A stretch of DNA of 63,659 nucleotides from Brachionus koreanus (Eukaryota > Rotifera > Eurotatoria > Ploima > Brachionidae): the NCBI GenBank assembly GCA_016987375.1, contig PJRA01000196.1:2038197-2101855 (forward strand), written 5' to 3'. Made by a program: the position numbers and the translations under genes. Each line of letters begins with the position of its first letter. Position 1 is the first letter of the stretch. Shown piece after piece: positions 26,455 to 38,035 of the stretch. Under the pieces are notes generated by a model that ran no database searches, was not told the DNA's origin, and saw only the letters and a program-made list of their open reading frames with translations.

Positions 26455-27379
26455 TGTTGAATGCATAGATGATTAATAATCATTTCTTCGATTTCACTTT
26501 TTTTTTCATTCAAAATAATATCCTTAGTGTTTCCATTTGATTGCAAAATGAGTTTTTTCGTTCTTCCAGAATGTTACCAATTACACAATTATGTTTGTAT
26601 TTTTCAATTGATTTTTTAGCTTTAGACATTAGTAAACTTGGATCAGTCTCAAGTTTAAAAGTAACCACATACGCTTTGGGGAACCATTAACTTTTAAGTC
26701 TACCATCTAATTTTGGTACAGGTTTTAGGTCCAAAACGAGAATTTCTTCATTTGACTGAATCTTGTGCTCAGACATTTCATTTAAAGGAATATAAAAATC
26801 ACTTACCGCTGCTGCCAAATAAATCAGGCATTTTTTTTCAAGACAATTTACTGCTCTGCAACAATAGTCTAATAACGCAAAATACTCTAAAAGAATTATA
26901 TAGTCCAAGCATAAAAGCAAATTTTCTCTTTTGGCATTGTTATAGCAAGAAAGCAAGTTATCAAAACTAAAATTAATTAAAGAATGCTTGACTTTGTATG
27001 AATCTGTTTCATTATTTAACTAATTTTTGCTCATTAATTCCAAAATATTAACATTGTGAAACTTTCTTTCAAATGGCTTTAAAGATCTTCTTCGATATAA
27101 AAATAAAACTGCATAGGATTTTTGAATAAAATATTCAGCAGAAGCTGAACCTCTGGTACCAATGCTAAAATTATCGATAAAACGCACTGTGTTTTTTTGT
27201 CCAGTGGAACAGTGGTTCCTCCAGATGTTATAAGAACCAGGTTTGTGTTGTTCTATCATTTTTAATTTAGATTAAATTTTTGTTCATTTTTTAAATTTTA
27301 CGTTTTTATGAAATTTAATAAAATTGTCAATTGAATTTTTTTTTTCATTGCTTAGAAGATAGGCATATTCGCTTTCCAT
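26455..27379 (-). pseudogene. PPCS: Phosphopantothenoylcysteine synthetase (PPCS) pseudogene
   Basis: Read on the minus strand, this is an almost full-length relic of PPCS, the CoA-pathway enzyme that joins cysteine to phosphopantothenate. An N-terminal piece starts at ATG 27379 (MESEYAYLLSNEKK...). Next come [57 protein letters not shown] with EMSEHKIQS, and YVVTFKLETDP. Lesions: a frameshift in the A-run opposite 27192-27198, a TAG at 27022-27020, a TAA at 26689-26687, and another frameshift near 26550. A 50-nt GT-AG segment between HKN and LVLITS looks like a retained short intron, which points to gene duplication and not retrocopying. CoA synthesis is essential, so a working copy should exist elsewhere. 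Assembly errors could explain single-base shifts but hardly all four lesions. Confidence 0.85.
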
Positions 27380-27773
27380 TCTAAAGACATCTCTTATAAA
27401 TAGCTAAATTTATCTCTTTAATTATTCAAAACTCTAAAATATTTAAAAAAAGCTTAGCTAGTTTATTTTATTTAAATGAATTGGAAACAAAAAATTTAAA
27501 TTAACAATTAAAAAAGATTATTATTAAGAATGTAAGTTTTTTAGTCTGCTTAATATTATAATAATAGAAAAAATCTTAAATTAAAAAAATTTTATTCAAG
27601 TTCTTATGAAAAATATAATAGATAATAATAAATGTCGTTTGAATTTTAGTTGCGATCAAAATTAAAATTTTTAGATAAATATTATTTTTAGAAAAATGAT
27701 TCTTTAAAATTAAATGACATTTTAAAAATTAAGATAATTCAGTAATATTTTAATTTGGCCATCATTTAATGTA

Positions 27774-28117
27774 CTGACAAAATAAATTATATTTTACTGA
27801 CATAAAAGATTAGATGTTCTGACAAAAAAACTACATTAAATGACAACTAATTGACTGATAAAAATTTGATCTAAAAGACAACAAAACTTTTTATAATAAC
27901 AAACTAATTATTCTGAGAAACGCAAAAGAGGAAGACCAAAAAAAAAGAAAGCAGCTTTGTTTCTACCAGAACGTTTGTAATTTAAACGGTTCAGATAAAG
28001 AATCTGAACTCGAGAAAGCATCTGTCGAACAGGAATCAAATTTTAAATAGTCACATCATCAAGCATATTTGTCGGTATTTTTGTTTTTAGTCAGATAAAA
28101 TATAATAAAATTTGTCA
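27774..28117. repeat. Inverted-repeat element containing a KRGRPKK-type coding scrap
   Basis: Imperfect arms of about 28 bp, 27774-27801 and 28091-28117, are reverse complements of each other at roughly three quarters of positions (TGACAAA...ATATTTTA...TGAC). Further TGACAA and TTTGTCA motifs lie along both sides. Between them, 27912-27980 encodes SEKRKRGRPKKKKAAL followed by FLPERL and a stop, an AT-hook-like basic peptide of the kind seen at the ends of some retroelement or transposase proteins. The element class is not identified. Confidence 0.5.
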
Positions 28118-29026
28118 ACACTTTAGTTATTTCTGTCAACGAATAAAAATTAAATTTGTCACCCCCAAAAATTTCAAAGTCTTTTAATTTTTATATTTTT
28201 ATTTGTAAATCATTTAAGTTATTAAAAAAATCCAAACGAAAAATCTTATCTTTATTATAATAATTTTAAATGTATTCATTTAAAAATTCTAGATTTTTAT
28301 TTTTAATTATCAAAATGAGCGTTAAAATATTTAAGAGAGAGTTGCATAAAAGTATCTTATTGTATTAACCCCATCTACTTCTTTCATGTATTTTTATGCT
28401 GAAAAAATAATTTCGGACTCATATAATTTAAATAAACTCAGATAAAAGAGATTAAAAATCAAAAAAGAGTCATTTGACTCGTTTGGTATTTCAATTGTAA
28501 AAAATTTGTCATTTTATCAAATTTTTATCAAAGAAATTTCATTTGTAAAAAAGTTATCTATAGAAACTTTTTTTTTTTTAAATATTTTAAAATTTTAATA
28601 TTTCTAAAATTTAGATGATTAAGATTTTTCTGAGTCTAAATGTTAACATATCGAATTAAATATTGGAAAAATCTAGAAATAATTTTTTTTTAAATTCTCT
28701 GTTTTTACAGTAGATTTTATTAAAATTATTAAAAAAATTATTAATAAATAAGTAAAAGATCAACTTCTAAAGCATCCTTTTTAAATATTGAGGTTTAGGG
28801 TTATAATGACTTTTTAATTTTTTTTTTAATCCAAGACAAATTTTTAGGCAAGCTTTGAAATTAATAAAATATTTTAAATTTAAAAATTCTATTTACAAAA
28901 TTTATTTATTTGAATTCGTTGGAAAAATACCATTAATATATAAATATAAAAAATATAAATTTTGAAAAGTACTTTACCAGTTTAAATTTTGATCAGTCCG
29001 AGATTTAGTGGATTTCTCGTTTAAAA
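28118..29026. other. Intergenic sequence before POLR3F
   Basis: A+T-rich sequence with no recognisable gene or repeat; the last part must contain the POLR3F promoter. The segment 27380-27773, between the PPCS relic and the inverted-repeat element, is equally featureless. Confidence 0.5.
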
Positions 29027-29962
29027 ATGAACGAAAATTCCGGTTGTGAAAATCCAATAAATGCCGAACAACGAATTTTAGAATTGTGTGGCCAAAATCC
29101 GGATGGAATAAGCGACTCAATGCTTCAGCAAGAAATTCCACAAATAAGTGCTCAGCAAAGACTGGCTGCATTGAATCGGCTCTTGTCTCTTGGTCGGTTA
29201 GATCTACTTAAAAGTGCCCAATTAGGTATTGTCTATCGTCTAAAAGACAAAATTCCTCTAACATCATCGCTTCCTGCTTCCGGAGACATTGACGAAAAAC
29301 TAGTATTTGCTGTGATTAAAGAATCAGGAAACAAGGGAATATGGACGAGAGACATTTCCACAAAAACAAATGTAAAATCAACAGCACTCAATAAAACTTT
29401 GAAGAGCTTGGAATCGAGGAAATTGATAAAATCTGTTCAATCAGTAAATGCAAATAAAAAAAAAGTCTATATGCTATATGATTTGGAACCAGATCGCTCT
29501 GTCACAGGCGGTGCTTGGTACTCAGGTAAGGAGTTTGAGAGCGAATTTGTAGAAATTTTAAATGAACAATGCTACCACTTTTTGGTACAAAGGAAAGAGC
29601 AAATTGATGAAAAATTCTCTCATGATCCGGTGATGAGGCAAGCTTCAAGTTTTGTATCATCCAAAGAAATAAGAGACTATATAAAAAATTTAGGAATTTC
29701 TAGAGTAGACTTGACAATAGAGGACATAGAAACGATTTTAAATACTCTTGTTTTTGATGGTAAGTGTGAAAGAAGTGTCACGAAAAAACAAAATGAACAA
29801 ATTGGTCTGTATAGAGCTACTAATTATGTAATTGAACCTAAAAAAGGGTCACCTTTAGTTCGCTTGCCATGCGGAATTTGTCCATTGATAGATAACTGTC
29901 ACATAGATTCAATTATTAACCCACAACAGTGTATCTATATGAAAGACTGGCTTGATTTTTAA
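29027..29962 (+). CDS. POLR3F: RNA polymerase III subunit RPC6 (POLR3F, yeast Rpc34)
   Basis: A single uninterrupted frame of 311 residues (human 316). RPC6 belongs to the Pol III-specific trimer RPC3-RPC6-RPC7, which helps TFIIIB recruitment and promoter opening in the nucleus. Tandem winged-helix domains occupy the first two thirds; family blocks visible are GIWTRDI, KSLESRKLIKSV and SVTGGAWYSGKEFESEFV. The C-terminus has cysteines at 282, 285, 291 and 302 ending in CIYMKDWLDF, the pattern known to hold an Fe-S cluster in animal RPC6. The start at 29027 gives the expected N-terminus, with ILELCGQNPDGISDSMLQ aligning to the family. AATAAA lies at 29983. The gene is intronless, unlike most neighbours. 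Identification is secure. Confidence 0.96.
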   Translation: MNENSGCENPINAEQRILELCGQNPDGISDSMLQQEIPQISAQQRLAALNRLLSLGRLDLLKSAQLGIVYRLKDKIPLTSSLPASGDIDEKLVFAVIKESGNKGIWTRDISTKTNVKSTALNKTLKSLESRKLIKSVQSVNANKKKVYMLYDLEPDRSVTGGAWYSGKEFESEFVEILNEQCYHFLVQRKEQIDEKFSHDPVMRQASSFVSSKEIRDYIKNLGISRVDLTIEDIETILNTLVFDGKCERSVTKKQNEQIGLYRATNYVIEPKKGSPLVRLPCGICPLIDNCHIDSIINPQQCIYMKDWLDF

Positions 29963-31497
29963 ATTCAACTTTTTTTATTGGGAATAAAATTTTTGGCTAA
30001 AAATAAATTATTACAATATTTTTTCAAAATAATTTAAATCAAAAATAAGTCTTGAGTCTTAATTTGGAAAAAATTAAACAAAAATCAAATACAAAAAGAA
30101 CATAAATAAATAGTGAAAAAAAAAACTAATAAATTAAAGATCTAAAATTAATTAGTTATAACAAAAACTATCAATTATTAATCAAGAGATTAGCAACATA
30201 AAAAAAATTATTCAAATCAAGAAATTTGTAAATTTAGAACACAAAAAGTATCGGAAAATAGAAGTAAATGATCATGATCAAAAATTTATTTTTTGTTGTT
30301 TCGCTTTTAAATATTTTTCAATTAAAAAAATTAAAAAAAACACTTTTATAGTGACTGAAGAAGCAAATAAACAAGTTTATAAAATTTTGTGGCAAATTGA
30401 AATCAACGATCAAATTCAAATGATCATGTTCAAATTTTTTTTAAAATTTTTTAAGAAAAAAGTTTATTGCTAAATTTTTTGTGTCTGCAAATTTCTCTTA
30501 AAATTCAGAAATAAAAATTCAAAGTAAAAATTTTGATCAAAAAATCCAAATGCACAACTAAATTTCAATGAATTTTTTAGAAATTACAATCCTTTTTAAA
30601 ACATTTAAAAATAAAGTTTTGAAATGTTATAGAAATTTAAAAATCTGTGATGAAATTTAATTACGTAGTGGAAAAAATTATTTAATTGTGTTCAGTAAAA
30701 ATTTTGACTTTCTGAATTTTAATTCTACAAAATGAAAAAATTCAGAATAATTATAACTAGAAACCATCATTTTATTCAAAAATAAATAATTTTATTTAAT
30801 TAACAATTTTGACTTATATTTGTGATTTAAAGTCCAAACTTTTTTTTTTCAGGTGAACTGAAAATTTTGTGATTTTCAGTTCACATTTTAAGGTTGCGTC
30901 GTTATTTTTTCAAAATTAGAACAACTTAAGAAATCTGGCCGAGATAACGTCATTAAGATTAAGCTCGTTTTTTTACTAAATTTTACTTTTTTTTTCTAAG
31001 TGTTTATCGCCATTTAAAGATTGAAAAAAAAGAGCATTTTTGATTTAAAAAAAAAAACCCATACTTATTAGATATGTGGGCCTAATGATTGGAAAAAAAT
31101 TCAAAACTTTAGAATTAGATAAAAATAAAACTAAATAACTGAAATTAATTAGTAATCCAAATTATAGAATATTTTTGCATTCAATCATTTGAGAAAAAAT
31201 TCGAATAGACATCAAATTAAGAGCAAAATAAATAAATTCTAATTATCTGCTGTTTAAATCAAAGATCATTAAAAATTTTAGTTTTGGTAATTTAATTAAT
31301 GATTAATATTGCATTCGAAAATTGCTTTGCCAAACTTATCATATGACACTAAACATCCCTAATTACTAATAAAACATAATCTTATCGCTTTTCAAAAGCA
31401 AATTTTATTATTACTCAACATAAAAATAAAATATTTTTTATTCATAGCTTTGTTTTATTTAAAAATTAAAATTTTAAATTATTTGCAGCAAATTGAA
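29963..31497. other. Intergenic sequence and 5' leader of the second immunoglobulin-type gene
   Basis: A+T-rich sequence without recognised genes. A splice-acceptor-like TTTGCAG ending at 31488, nine bases before the start codon at 31498, suggests a 5' untranslated intron in the downstream gene. Confidence 0.45.
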
Positions 31498-33634
31498 ATG
31501 CTATTTTTTTTTATTTTAATCTCTACATTTTTTGTGAGCACAATTGATTGTCAAATAAATGATGGAGAAGATTTGCCAACAGCCGCTTTTGTGTTTAAAA
31601 ACGAAGTTCGAAAAGCAGAAATTGAAGAATATTCGCTCAATATTCTAGCTAATATTAATAGGCCATTAATTTTGAACACAACCAAAGATTCAAATGTAAT
31701 TACTTGGTCTTTAATTCAACAAAAAAATGATTTTTATCAATCGGAAAATCAAAAACCACATACACTAACTTTATTCAACGCTTTGGAATCTAAACCTCGA
31801 AATTCTACTATCTCGTCCAAATTTTTGTGTTTACCAGATGAAAAAAAATGCAGTTCTCTAAAAATGGAAAATTTTAGTTTAGACTATTTGGGCATATACT
31901 CATATCAGATTCAACTTAATAATTCATTAAAAAATGCTTTGGTTGATTTTAATATTTCAGCACACATGGATCATTTAGATTTTAAATGTCATTCCAGTAA
32001 TGACTGTTTTCACAATGAATCAAACAAATTTCTCACAGTTCTCGCCGGAAAAAGCATTTTATTGGAATGTTCAATTATGATTATTCAAAATAGTAACTTT
32101 ACACCAGCTGCTGAATTGGCTATTACCTCGGATATAAAAAAATTTGATCAATGTGATTTAGATACTAGAATTGAACTAATACCACAATCAGATGTTCATT
32201 TATATTTGAATTCAAGTTCTAATATTAGAATTTACTTGTTTAAGATTAGCAAAAGATGCAAACAGGTCTTTAATAAAGAATTTAATGGAAATAATTTGAA
32301 GTGTGAATTGAAACCGGTAAATCAGCCTGTTCCATCTGAATTGCAGAATTTGGGGGTCATCAAAACTGCAACTAATAAAATTAATGTTCATTATGATCCT
32401 GTAGTTACACAGAATTCGAATCATCTCCTGAACAAGACAATTTTTTATGACCAAGCCGAAACATTTAATTTTTCGTGTCCTATTGAGAGTAACCCTGAAC
32501 CAACTTATCAATGGAGAATAAAAAAGGTTCAGTACAATAAAACTAGCGAAAAGGGAATCTTTTTAACCCCTACAGAATTCAGTGATTTTTCAAAAGAATT
32601 TTTAATAAGAAAAGATTTAGAAATTGGATATTATGAATTTGAATGTAGAGCCAGAACCGAAGGTCTTGTTGGTAAATTTTCTAGTCCGGTAACTTTTATT
32701 CTCAACATTCAAAGTAATCTAGAATTTTATCTAATATTTTAAGCAATACTAAATTTTTATTTTTAAGATCGAGATAAAGAAACAAAAGGTATGGATTAAG
32801 TTTTGATAAAAAAAATTTACATTTATTTTTAATTTCAAAATAGCATATAAAAAGCTTCACTATAAATTCAAATTAGAAAGTGTTTATTAAGCTAATAATT
32901 TCAAGATTTCTTGAAATATTAGAATAAAGATTCTTTGAATATTTATATTTTTAAAATTATATTTTAATGAAATGATGAATTTTAAAATTAAAAAATTCTA
33001 AAAAATTTCTAAAATATTGCATTTAATATATAAAAATATGAAAATTTATAAATGTTTAGTTTTTTACATCATGTCGTAAAATAAGTAATAATGAAAATGT
33101 TCAAAAAATTACGACTTTAGTGTCTTTTGATTTAACTTATGATTTAGTCAATTTAGTTGTAGACTAGTCTCTAAATTTTTGATTATCATTAATCATCATT
33201 TAAAATTTTTAAGAAACAAAGAACAAAACTGGAGTAATAGTAGGTAGTACAGTTGGAGGAATCATTGGCATATTATTGATTAGTTTGGTCATTTTTTTTC
33301 TGGTTCGTCGATCCAAGTCAAAAGGTTCTGAAGATGGTAAGAAAATTTCTAATTGAAGTAAAAAAAAATTTAATTTTCTTATTATAAAAGGAGAAAATCC
33401 AAAAATGTATGTATGATAGTTTAACTGCCATATTTTAAAATCAAAATTAATAAAAAAGCTTATAGTTTTTTATTTGCTTATTCATTACTAATTTTTAATT
33501 TTATTAGAAAAATCTATAATCCGCAAAAGAAAGCTATGAATATCGTAAAAGAAAATCAAAATAAATCGGATAGATGCGACGAGTGTGTTGATTTAAAATC
33601 AAATAGAGTTGACCAGAACAATGAAAAAAAATGA
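31498..33634 (+). CDS. Immunoglobulin-type single-pass membrane protein, second paralogue
   Basis: Exons 31498-32713, 32768-32788, 33214-33336, 33391-33406 and 33508-33634 splice in phase to 500 residues. The signal peptide (MLFFFILISTFFVSTIDCQ) aligns with that of the gene at 9977. The ectodomain matches that paralogue throughout, for example LDYLGIYSYQIQ, SDVHLYLNSSSNI and ESNPEPTYQWRIKKVQYN, at roughly half identical residues by eye. The transmembrane exon is also exactly 123 nt in both genes, with a glycine-rich helix followed by RRSKSKGSED. The cytoplasmic tail is much shorter (about 45 residues, ending DQNNEKK) and has no counterpart of the two long tails of the first gene. I chose the ATG at 31498 because it gives the signal peptide; an upstream frame extension has no support. 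AATAAA lies at 33694. Likely a cell-surface receptor; ligand unknown. Confidence 0.82.
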
Positions 33635-34396
33635 TTAAAGATTAACGATCATTTTTCTAATTTTTAAATTTTTTTATTGATTAGTTTTACAATAATAAAG
33701 AGTTTTGGTTTTGATTTTTTGTTACTTTGATTATAGGAAAGAATTTTTATTATTCATTTAATTATTCTTTTTTAAATTTATTAAAATGGACTATTCCATT
33801 TCTAAATTTTTAATTTTAATGACATAGAATAAAGTTTACAATTTTTCTCTAAAATCCGAGTTATATTTTTTTTTACATATTTTCAAATATTTTTTGAACA
33901 AAATATTTCTCTTTTTGATAAATTTAAATTAATGATAATAAAAAATTTAAAATAAAATGCGGCAACCTAGTGCAACATGCTTTGTTGGGCCTCTTTTATC
34001 TAAAATCAAATCATTAATCAATTTAAATCTAGTTGATGCTTTGTTTTTCCTCGTTTTTCTACATTAAAAAATTAAATTAAAGGCGGATGCATCATTAAGT
34101 CGAATCAGTGTTTAATTTGATTTTTCAGGGAAAAAAACATTTTTGGTTATTCAGCGTCCTTTTTTACGCTAAAATTTCAAAAAAAAAGGCTTTAACTAAG
34201 AGCTAGGGCTCGGGCGCCAAAAGCACTTATTTTTTCACTAAAATTGAAATAAATTGAAATTAACTCAATAAAGGAAAATTTAGTTGATAAATTCGTTAAA
34301 ATTTATGTAAAAATTTGTCATTTCCAGGAATAATAGTTGAACTTGCATTTCTAAAATTGATCATATATATGAGTTTAGAGTTTTATCTTTCTTAAA
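33635..34396. other. Intergenic sequence
   Basis: Contains the 3' untranslated region of the immunoglobulin-type gene, then sequence without recognised genes. A less A+T-biased patch around 33958-34215 (GCGGCAACCTAGTGC, CTCGGGCGCC) may be old repeat material but shows no diagnostic structure. Confidence 0.4.
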
Positions 34397-34666
34397 TTAC
34401 TTCGGCAAGAATTCTACATCATCTACAGCTTCTAGCCAAGGTTCATTCCTCAATGCTTGATTCCAGTCTTCATCATTTAGTTCAAAAACTGGTAAATTAG
34501 GATCGCTTGTTATAAAATCGCTTACCATTTTGCTAACACTACTTCCTTTGCTAAAAAAGGGACTGTATTGATGGTGTAGCCATCTTTCAGCCTGAACCTC
34601 TCCAGATCTGAAAGTAGACTCATCATGAGCGATTATGATTCTACGATTATCTAAAGGCTTAATCAT
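34397..34666 (-). mobile_element. DDE transposase-like fragment
   Basis: A minus-strand frame of 89 residues reads KPLDNRRIIIAHDESTF, then RSGEVQAERWL, then SKGSSVSKMVSDFITS and FELNDEDW. The HDES...F and the KGSS..SKMVSDF spacing resemble DDE-superfamily transposase relatives found as dispersed families in fungi and invertebrates. The frame is closed by a stop immediately upstream of its ATG, while another frame is open there, so it is a frame-broken piece of a larger protein. Family assignment is tentative. Confidence 0.45.
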
Positions 34667-36667
34667 TCAATAAACTTGTTTTTCGTTAGACTCTTTTTCA
34701 TTTTCTTCTTCTTTTTAATTTATTGAGCTTACAAAAAATTTAGGTAATAATTTATAATATTTTGTTTAATTTTAATTATTTATATTGTGGTTAAACTCAA
34801 AGTAACAAGAATAAAATTCCAAGTCATGAATATTTATATAAAATAAGTTATTTTTAATAAATATTTGAAAAATAAAATATTTCTAAATAAATTCTAAATC
34901 CCGCCACCCAAAATTGTGAAAGTTATTTAGACGGCCCGTATAATTTCGTATAATTCCTAAACGGGCCAAAATCCGCCCGTAATAATAACTCTCCGGTAAA
35001 GGTCCTCATTAAACTTGTTCACATATTTGATAAAAATAAGAACAAAATCAATTCATAACACACTATTATAATAAAAACAAAAACATTGTGATTTTTTTTG
35101 TAGCAAATTAACAGTGAATATAATAAGTTTAATGTTAATTGAACTTTTCAATCTTTTTTGGAATTAATTGATTTGAATTATAACAAATTTATTAAAAATT
35201 AAATTAATTTTGATTTAATTTCGATTTATCGGCACTATATCGTTACATAGAAAAAAAATAATAGAATAAAAGACAGAAAACAATGTCGATATAAGTATAG
35301 AAAAGTTATCATCGAAATTTTAAATAAAAAAGATAGAGAAAAATAGCAAATTAAAGTGTTAAGCAAAAAAATCAAAGAAAATGGAAAAATGCTTTCAAAA
35401 TCTAAGCCTAAGAGTCTACTTCTGTTCCAACTCAGACTTTGTCATCTATTGCTTCTTTTGCTTATTTATAAGTTGTGAAGAAAAGCGAATGCATTGTTAA
35501 ATAATTTTGATTGTTCTAAATAATTTGAATTTATGGATAAATTAATTATTATTTTAAATTGAAAATAATGAATAATGATTTTTTTTTGTCAGTAAGGCTA
35601 TTCAATAACTTAATTATTTTTCTACACAATTTCTTTATATGTATGCTAATTAATCATATTTTCGATACTTTTCTATATGTATTTCTATAGGTTTTTTTTT
35701 TCTAATAGATTTTTCTGTTAAATTAATTTCGATATAATGAGTCAGTCCCTATTGATCTGAATTTTTTATTAAATTGTTCAATTCATAAAAACACAAAATT
35801 TTTTGGATAATTGGTATAAGAGTGAAAAAATTAAGGTTTTTTAATCTGTTAAAAATTAGTTTAATAGTGCAAAATTTTAATTCTGTAAAATTTTTTAAAT
35901 ATATAAGCCATTTTCAAATTCAATTGAGTATATTATTTGAAAATGGAAAACTTGAAGAATTGAGAGCAAGATAACAAAATTAAATTAAATTTTTGGGTAC
36001 CGACAAAACCAAGTTTTGGGGGTTCAGTGCCCGTCGCTGGCCTTACTAAACACTACTATTTACATATAGAATAATTCAAAAGGTGTTTCATCAATAGATT
36101 TATTAGCTGGATGTAAAAACTTTTTTGAGTCTTTATAATTTGTTTAATCTTTAAGGAAATTTAAAATACAATTTATATTTAATTTTAATAAAATTTAGAT
36201 GATCACATGATTTAGCGAGCCGAATTTTTGATTGACCAAATGAACCTGCTTGGTCTGATTGCTTCTCAAAAAAGGCTAAATAAACAATTACATAGATCTT
36301 ATCACAAAACAAATTCGGGACAAAAATAGAAAAATCATAAAAAAAATCACAAATTTAAGTTTTGCAATTAAACATATATATTTTTGTTCAGGAAAAATAA
36401 AACAAAAATTTAACAAAAACTTGCAATGAATCAAAACAATTAATTATCTCAGCATAAACTATTTCTATATGTACAGCAAAAAATTTAAAAAACATTTTTT
36501 CTTTTGCTCGTCCTCTAATTTTTATCTTACTAATTTGCTAAATACTGACAATCGTCTATCTAATCTTTATTAGAATTTATCTTGAAACATAGTTTTCTCC
36601 ATTTAAATAAAATATACAAAAGATAAATTTTATGTTTTAGCTTTTTAATTAAATTTTGATCATAAAA
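34667..36667. other. Intergenic sequence before clathrin light chain
   Basis: Mostly A+T-rich. It contains a GC-richer palindromic patch (GGCCCGT at 34933-34939 facing ACGGGCC at 34961-34967, followed by TCCGCCCGTA) and the MITE remnant listed at 35991-36055. No gene recognised. Confidence 0.5.
35991..36055. mobile_element. hAT-like MITE remnant, copy 3
   Basis: The right 50 or so bases (ttcagtgcccgtcgctggcc, then ttactaaacacta) align with the right end of the element at 18855-19068 (tccagtggccgtcactgacg, then gtacccaacacta). TTGGGTACC at 35993-36001 resembles the left terminus. It appears to be a strongly shortened or internally deleted member of the same family; no target duplication is visible. 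Confidence 0.6.
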
Positions 36668-37778
36668 ATGAGCGATCCTTTTGATGCGTTTGAATCTGCG
36701 TTGGGTACAACAGACCCAATAGGAAATAGCAATAATGCCGTTAATCCAGCCGCTGAAATTTCATCCCAACAACCAGCAGAAATGGCCAAAATTGAGAATA
36801 ACGATTTTGATGCTTTTGGAGACTTCTGTATTTTTTTATTAATAAATTTGATGCAAATTTAGTATAGAAAAACTAATTTAGCTTCAGTCCCACCTTCAAA
36901 CCCCCCAGCAGCTGTTCTTTCAAGCGGTTTTGAAGAAGAAGATCCGTTTGGAACCACGGTTGCCCCTCTTCAAACTCCTCTAGAAAATTTTGAACCAGAA
37001 TCAAAAGAAGCAGAATTCGACTCAACCGAAACTGCAGAAGTTCCGCAGCAAAAAGTAATTAAATGCTTTTTTCTAAGGCTTTGAGGGCTAAATCTCTTTC
37101 GCAATAGTCGATTCGATCCAGTCCCGATTCAGATTGGATTGTAGTAGATAAAACTGTACAAGAAAGCTCCCCAGTAATTTAAAACTGTTCAAGGACTGAA
37201 TTTTAATTTTTAACTTTTTTTATTAAGGATCTATATTCGGCGATCTCAACTGCAGATAAGCTAACTAACGAGCCTGAGAAAATAAAATTGTGGCGTGATG
37301 AGCAAAAGAAAAGATTGGAAAGCAAAGATGTCGAAGAAGAAAAAAAAAAGAATGAATGGAAAGAAGCTGCTAAAAAAGAATTGGACGATTGGTATAAAAA
37401 TCGAAAAGATCAATTGAACAAAAAACATGATGATAACAAGTAAGTTTTTGGCTTAAATTTAGTCTATCATAAACTAGATTCAATAAATAATTTAATTTTA
37501 AGAGTAAATAATAAGTAAGACTAAAAAATGTGATAATTGTTTAACCCTAACCTACTAACCTTTTTTTTTCACAATTAAAATAGAAAATAATTGAATTATT
37601 TCATTTAAGGACTGCTGAGGCTGATCTTTTCATTCCACAAGAAACGGAAAAGGGCAAAGAATGGGATAAACTTGGAAAATTGTGCGATTTTAACCCAAAA
37701 AGTAACAAAAATAGTCGAGATGTTAGCAGATTTCGATCAATTTTGCTTCAACTAAAACAAAATCCCCTTATCAGATAA
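36668..37778 (+). CDS. CLTA/CLTB: Clathrin light chain
   Basis: Five exons, 36668-36827, 36882-37054, 37108-37173, 37228-37439 and 37610-37778, give 259 residues. Clathrin light chain binds the hub and proximal leg of the heavy chain on coated vesicles. The N-terminal region has PAAE...IENNDFDAF, corresponding to the conserved consensus peptide. The centre is a charged helix (KIKLWRDEQKKRLESKD), the heavy-chain-binding coiled coil. The C-terminus EWDKLGKLCDFNPKSNKNSRD followed by VSRFRSIL is diagnostic. Introns are short (53 to 170 nt). The third exon is 66 nt, phase 0 on both sides, so skipping it would keep the frame; it lies just before the helix. AATAAA lies at 37902. Animals without the vertebrate duplication have a single gene, so CLTA and CLTB cannot be told apart. 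Confidence 0.95.
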
Positions 37779-38035
37779 ATGAAAAGCCAAAAATTAACTG
37801 CATTTGAATGAAGCATTTTATAATTTAAAGTTATAATCAACGATTTTTTATACACTATTTATTAACTATTCATTATTATTATTTATTCAAATAACTAAAC
37901 AAATAAAATTTCAAAATCAAATATTAAGTTAAAATTTTCCAATAAGTTTGTTGGAAATAATTATCCAATATTGATTTAAAATATTTTTAATCATTGTCAA
38001 AATTAAAATATTTTTGTCCCACATAGAAAAAAATT

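Noticed and set aside
26713..26970. Plus-strand open frame opposite the PPCS relic
   Set aside because: It is the antisense shadow of the conserved AAAVSDFYIP and EMSEHKIQS region.
31450..31497. Upstream extension of the second immunoglobulin-type protein
   Set aside because: It would put a Lys/Asn-rich stretch before the signal peptide, and a splice-acceptor-like site lies between the two.
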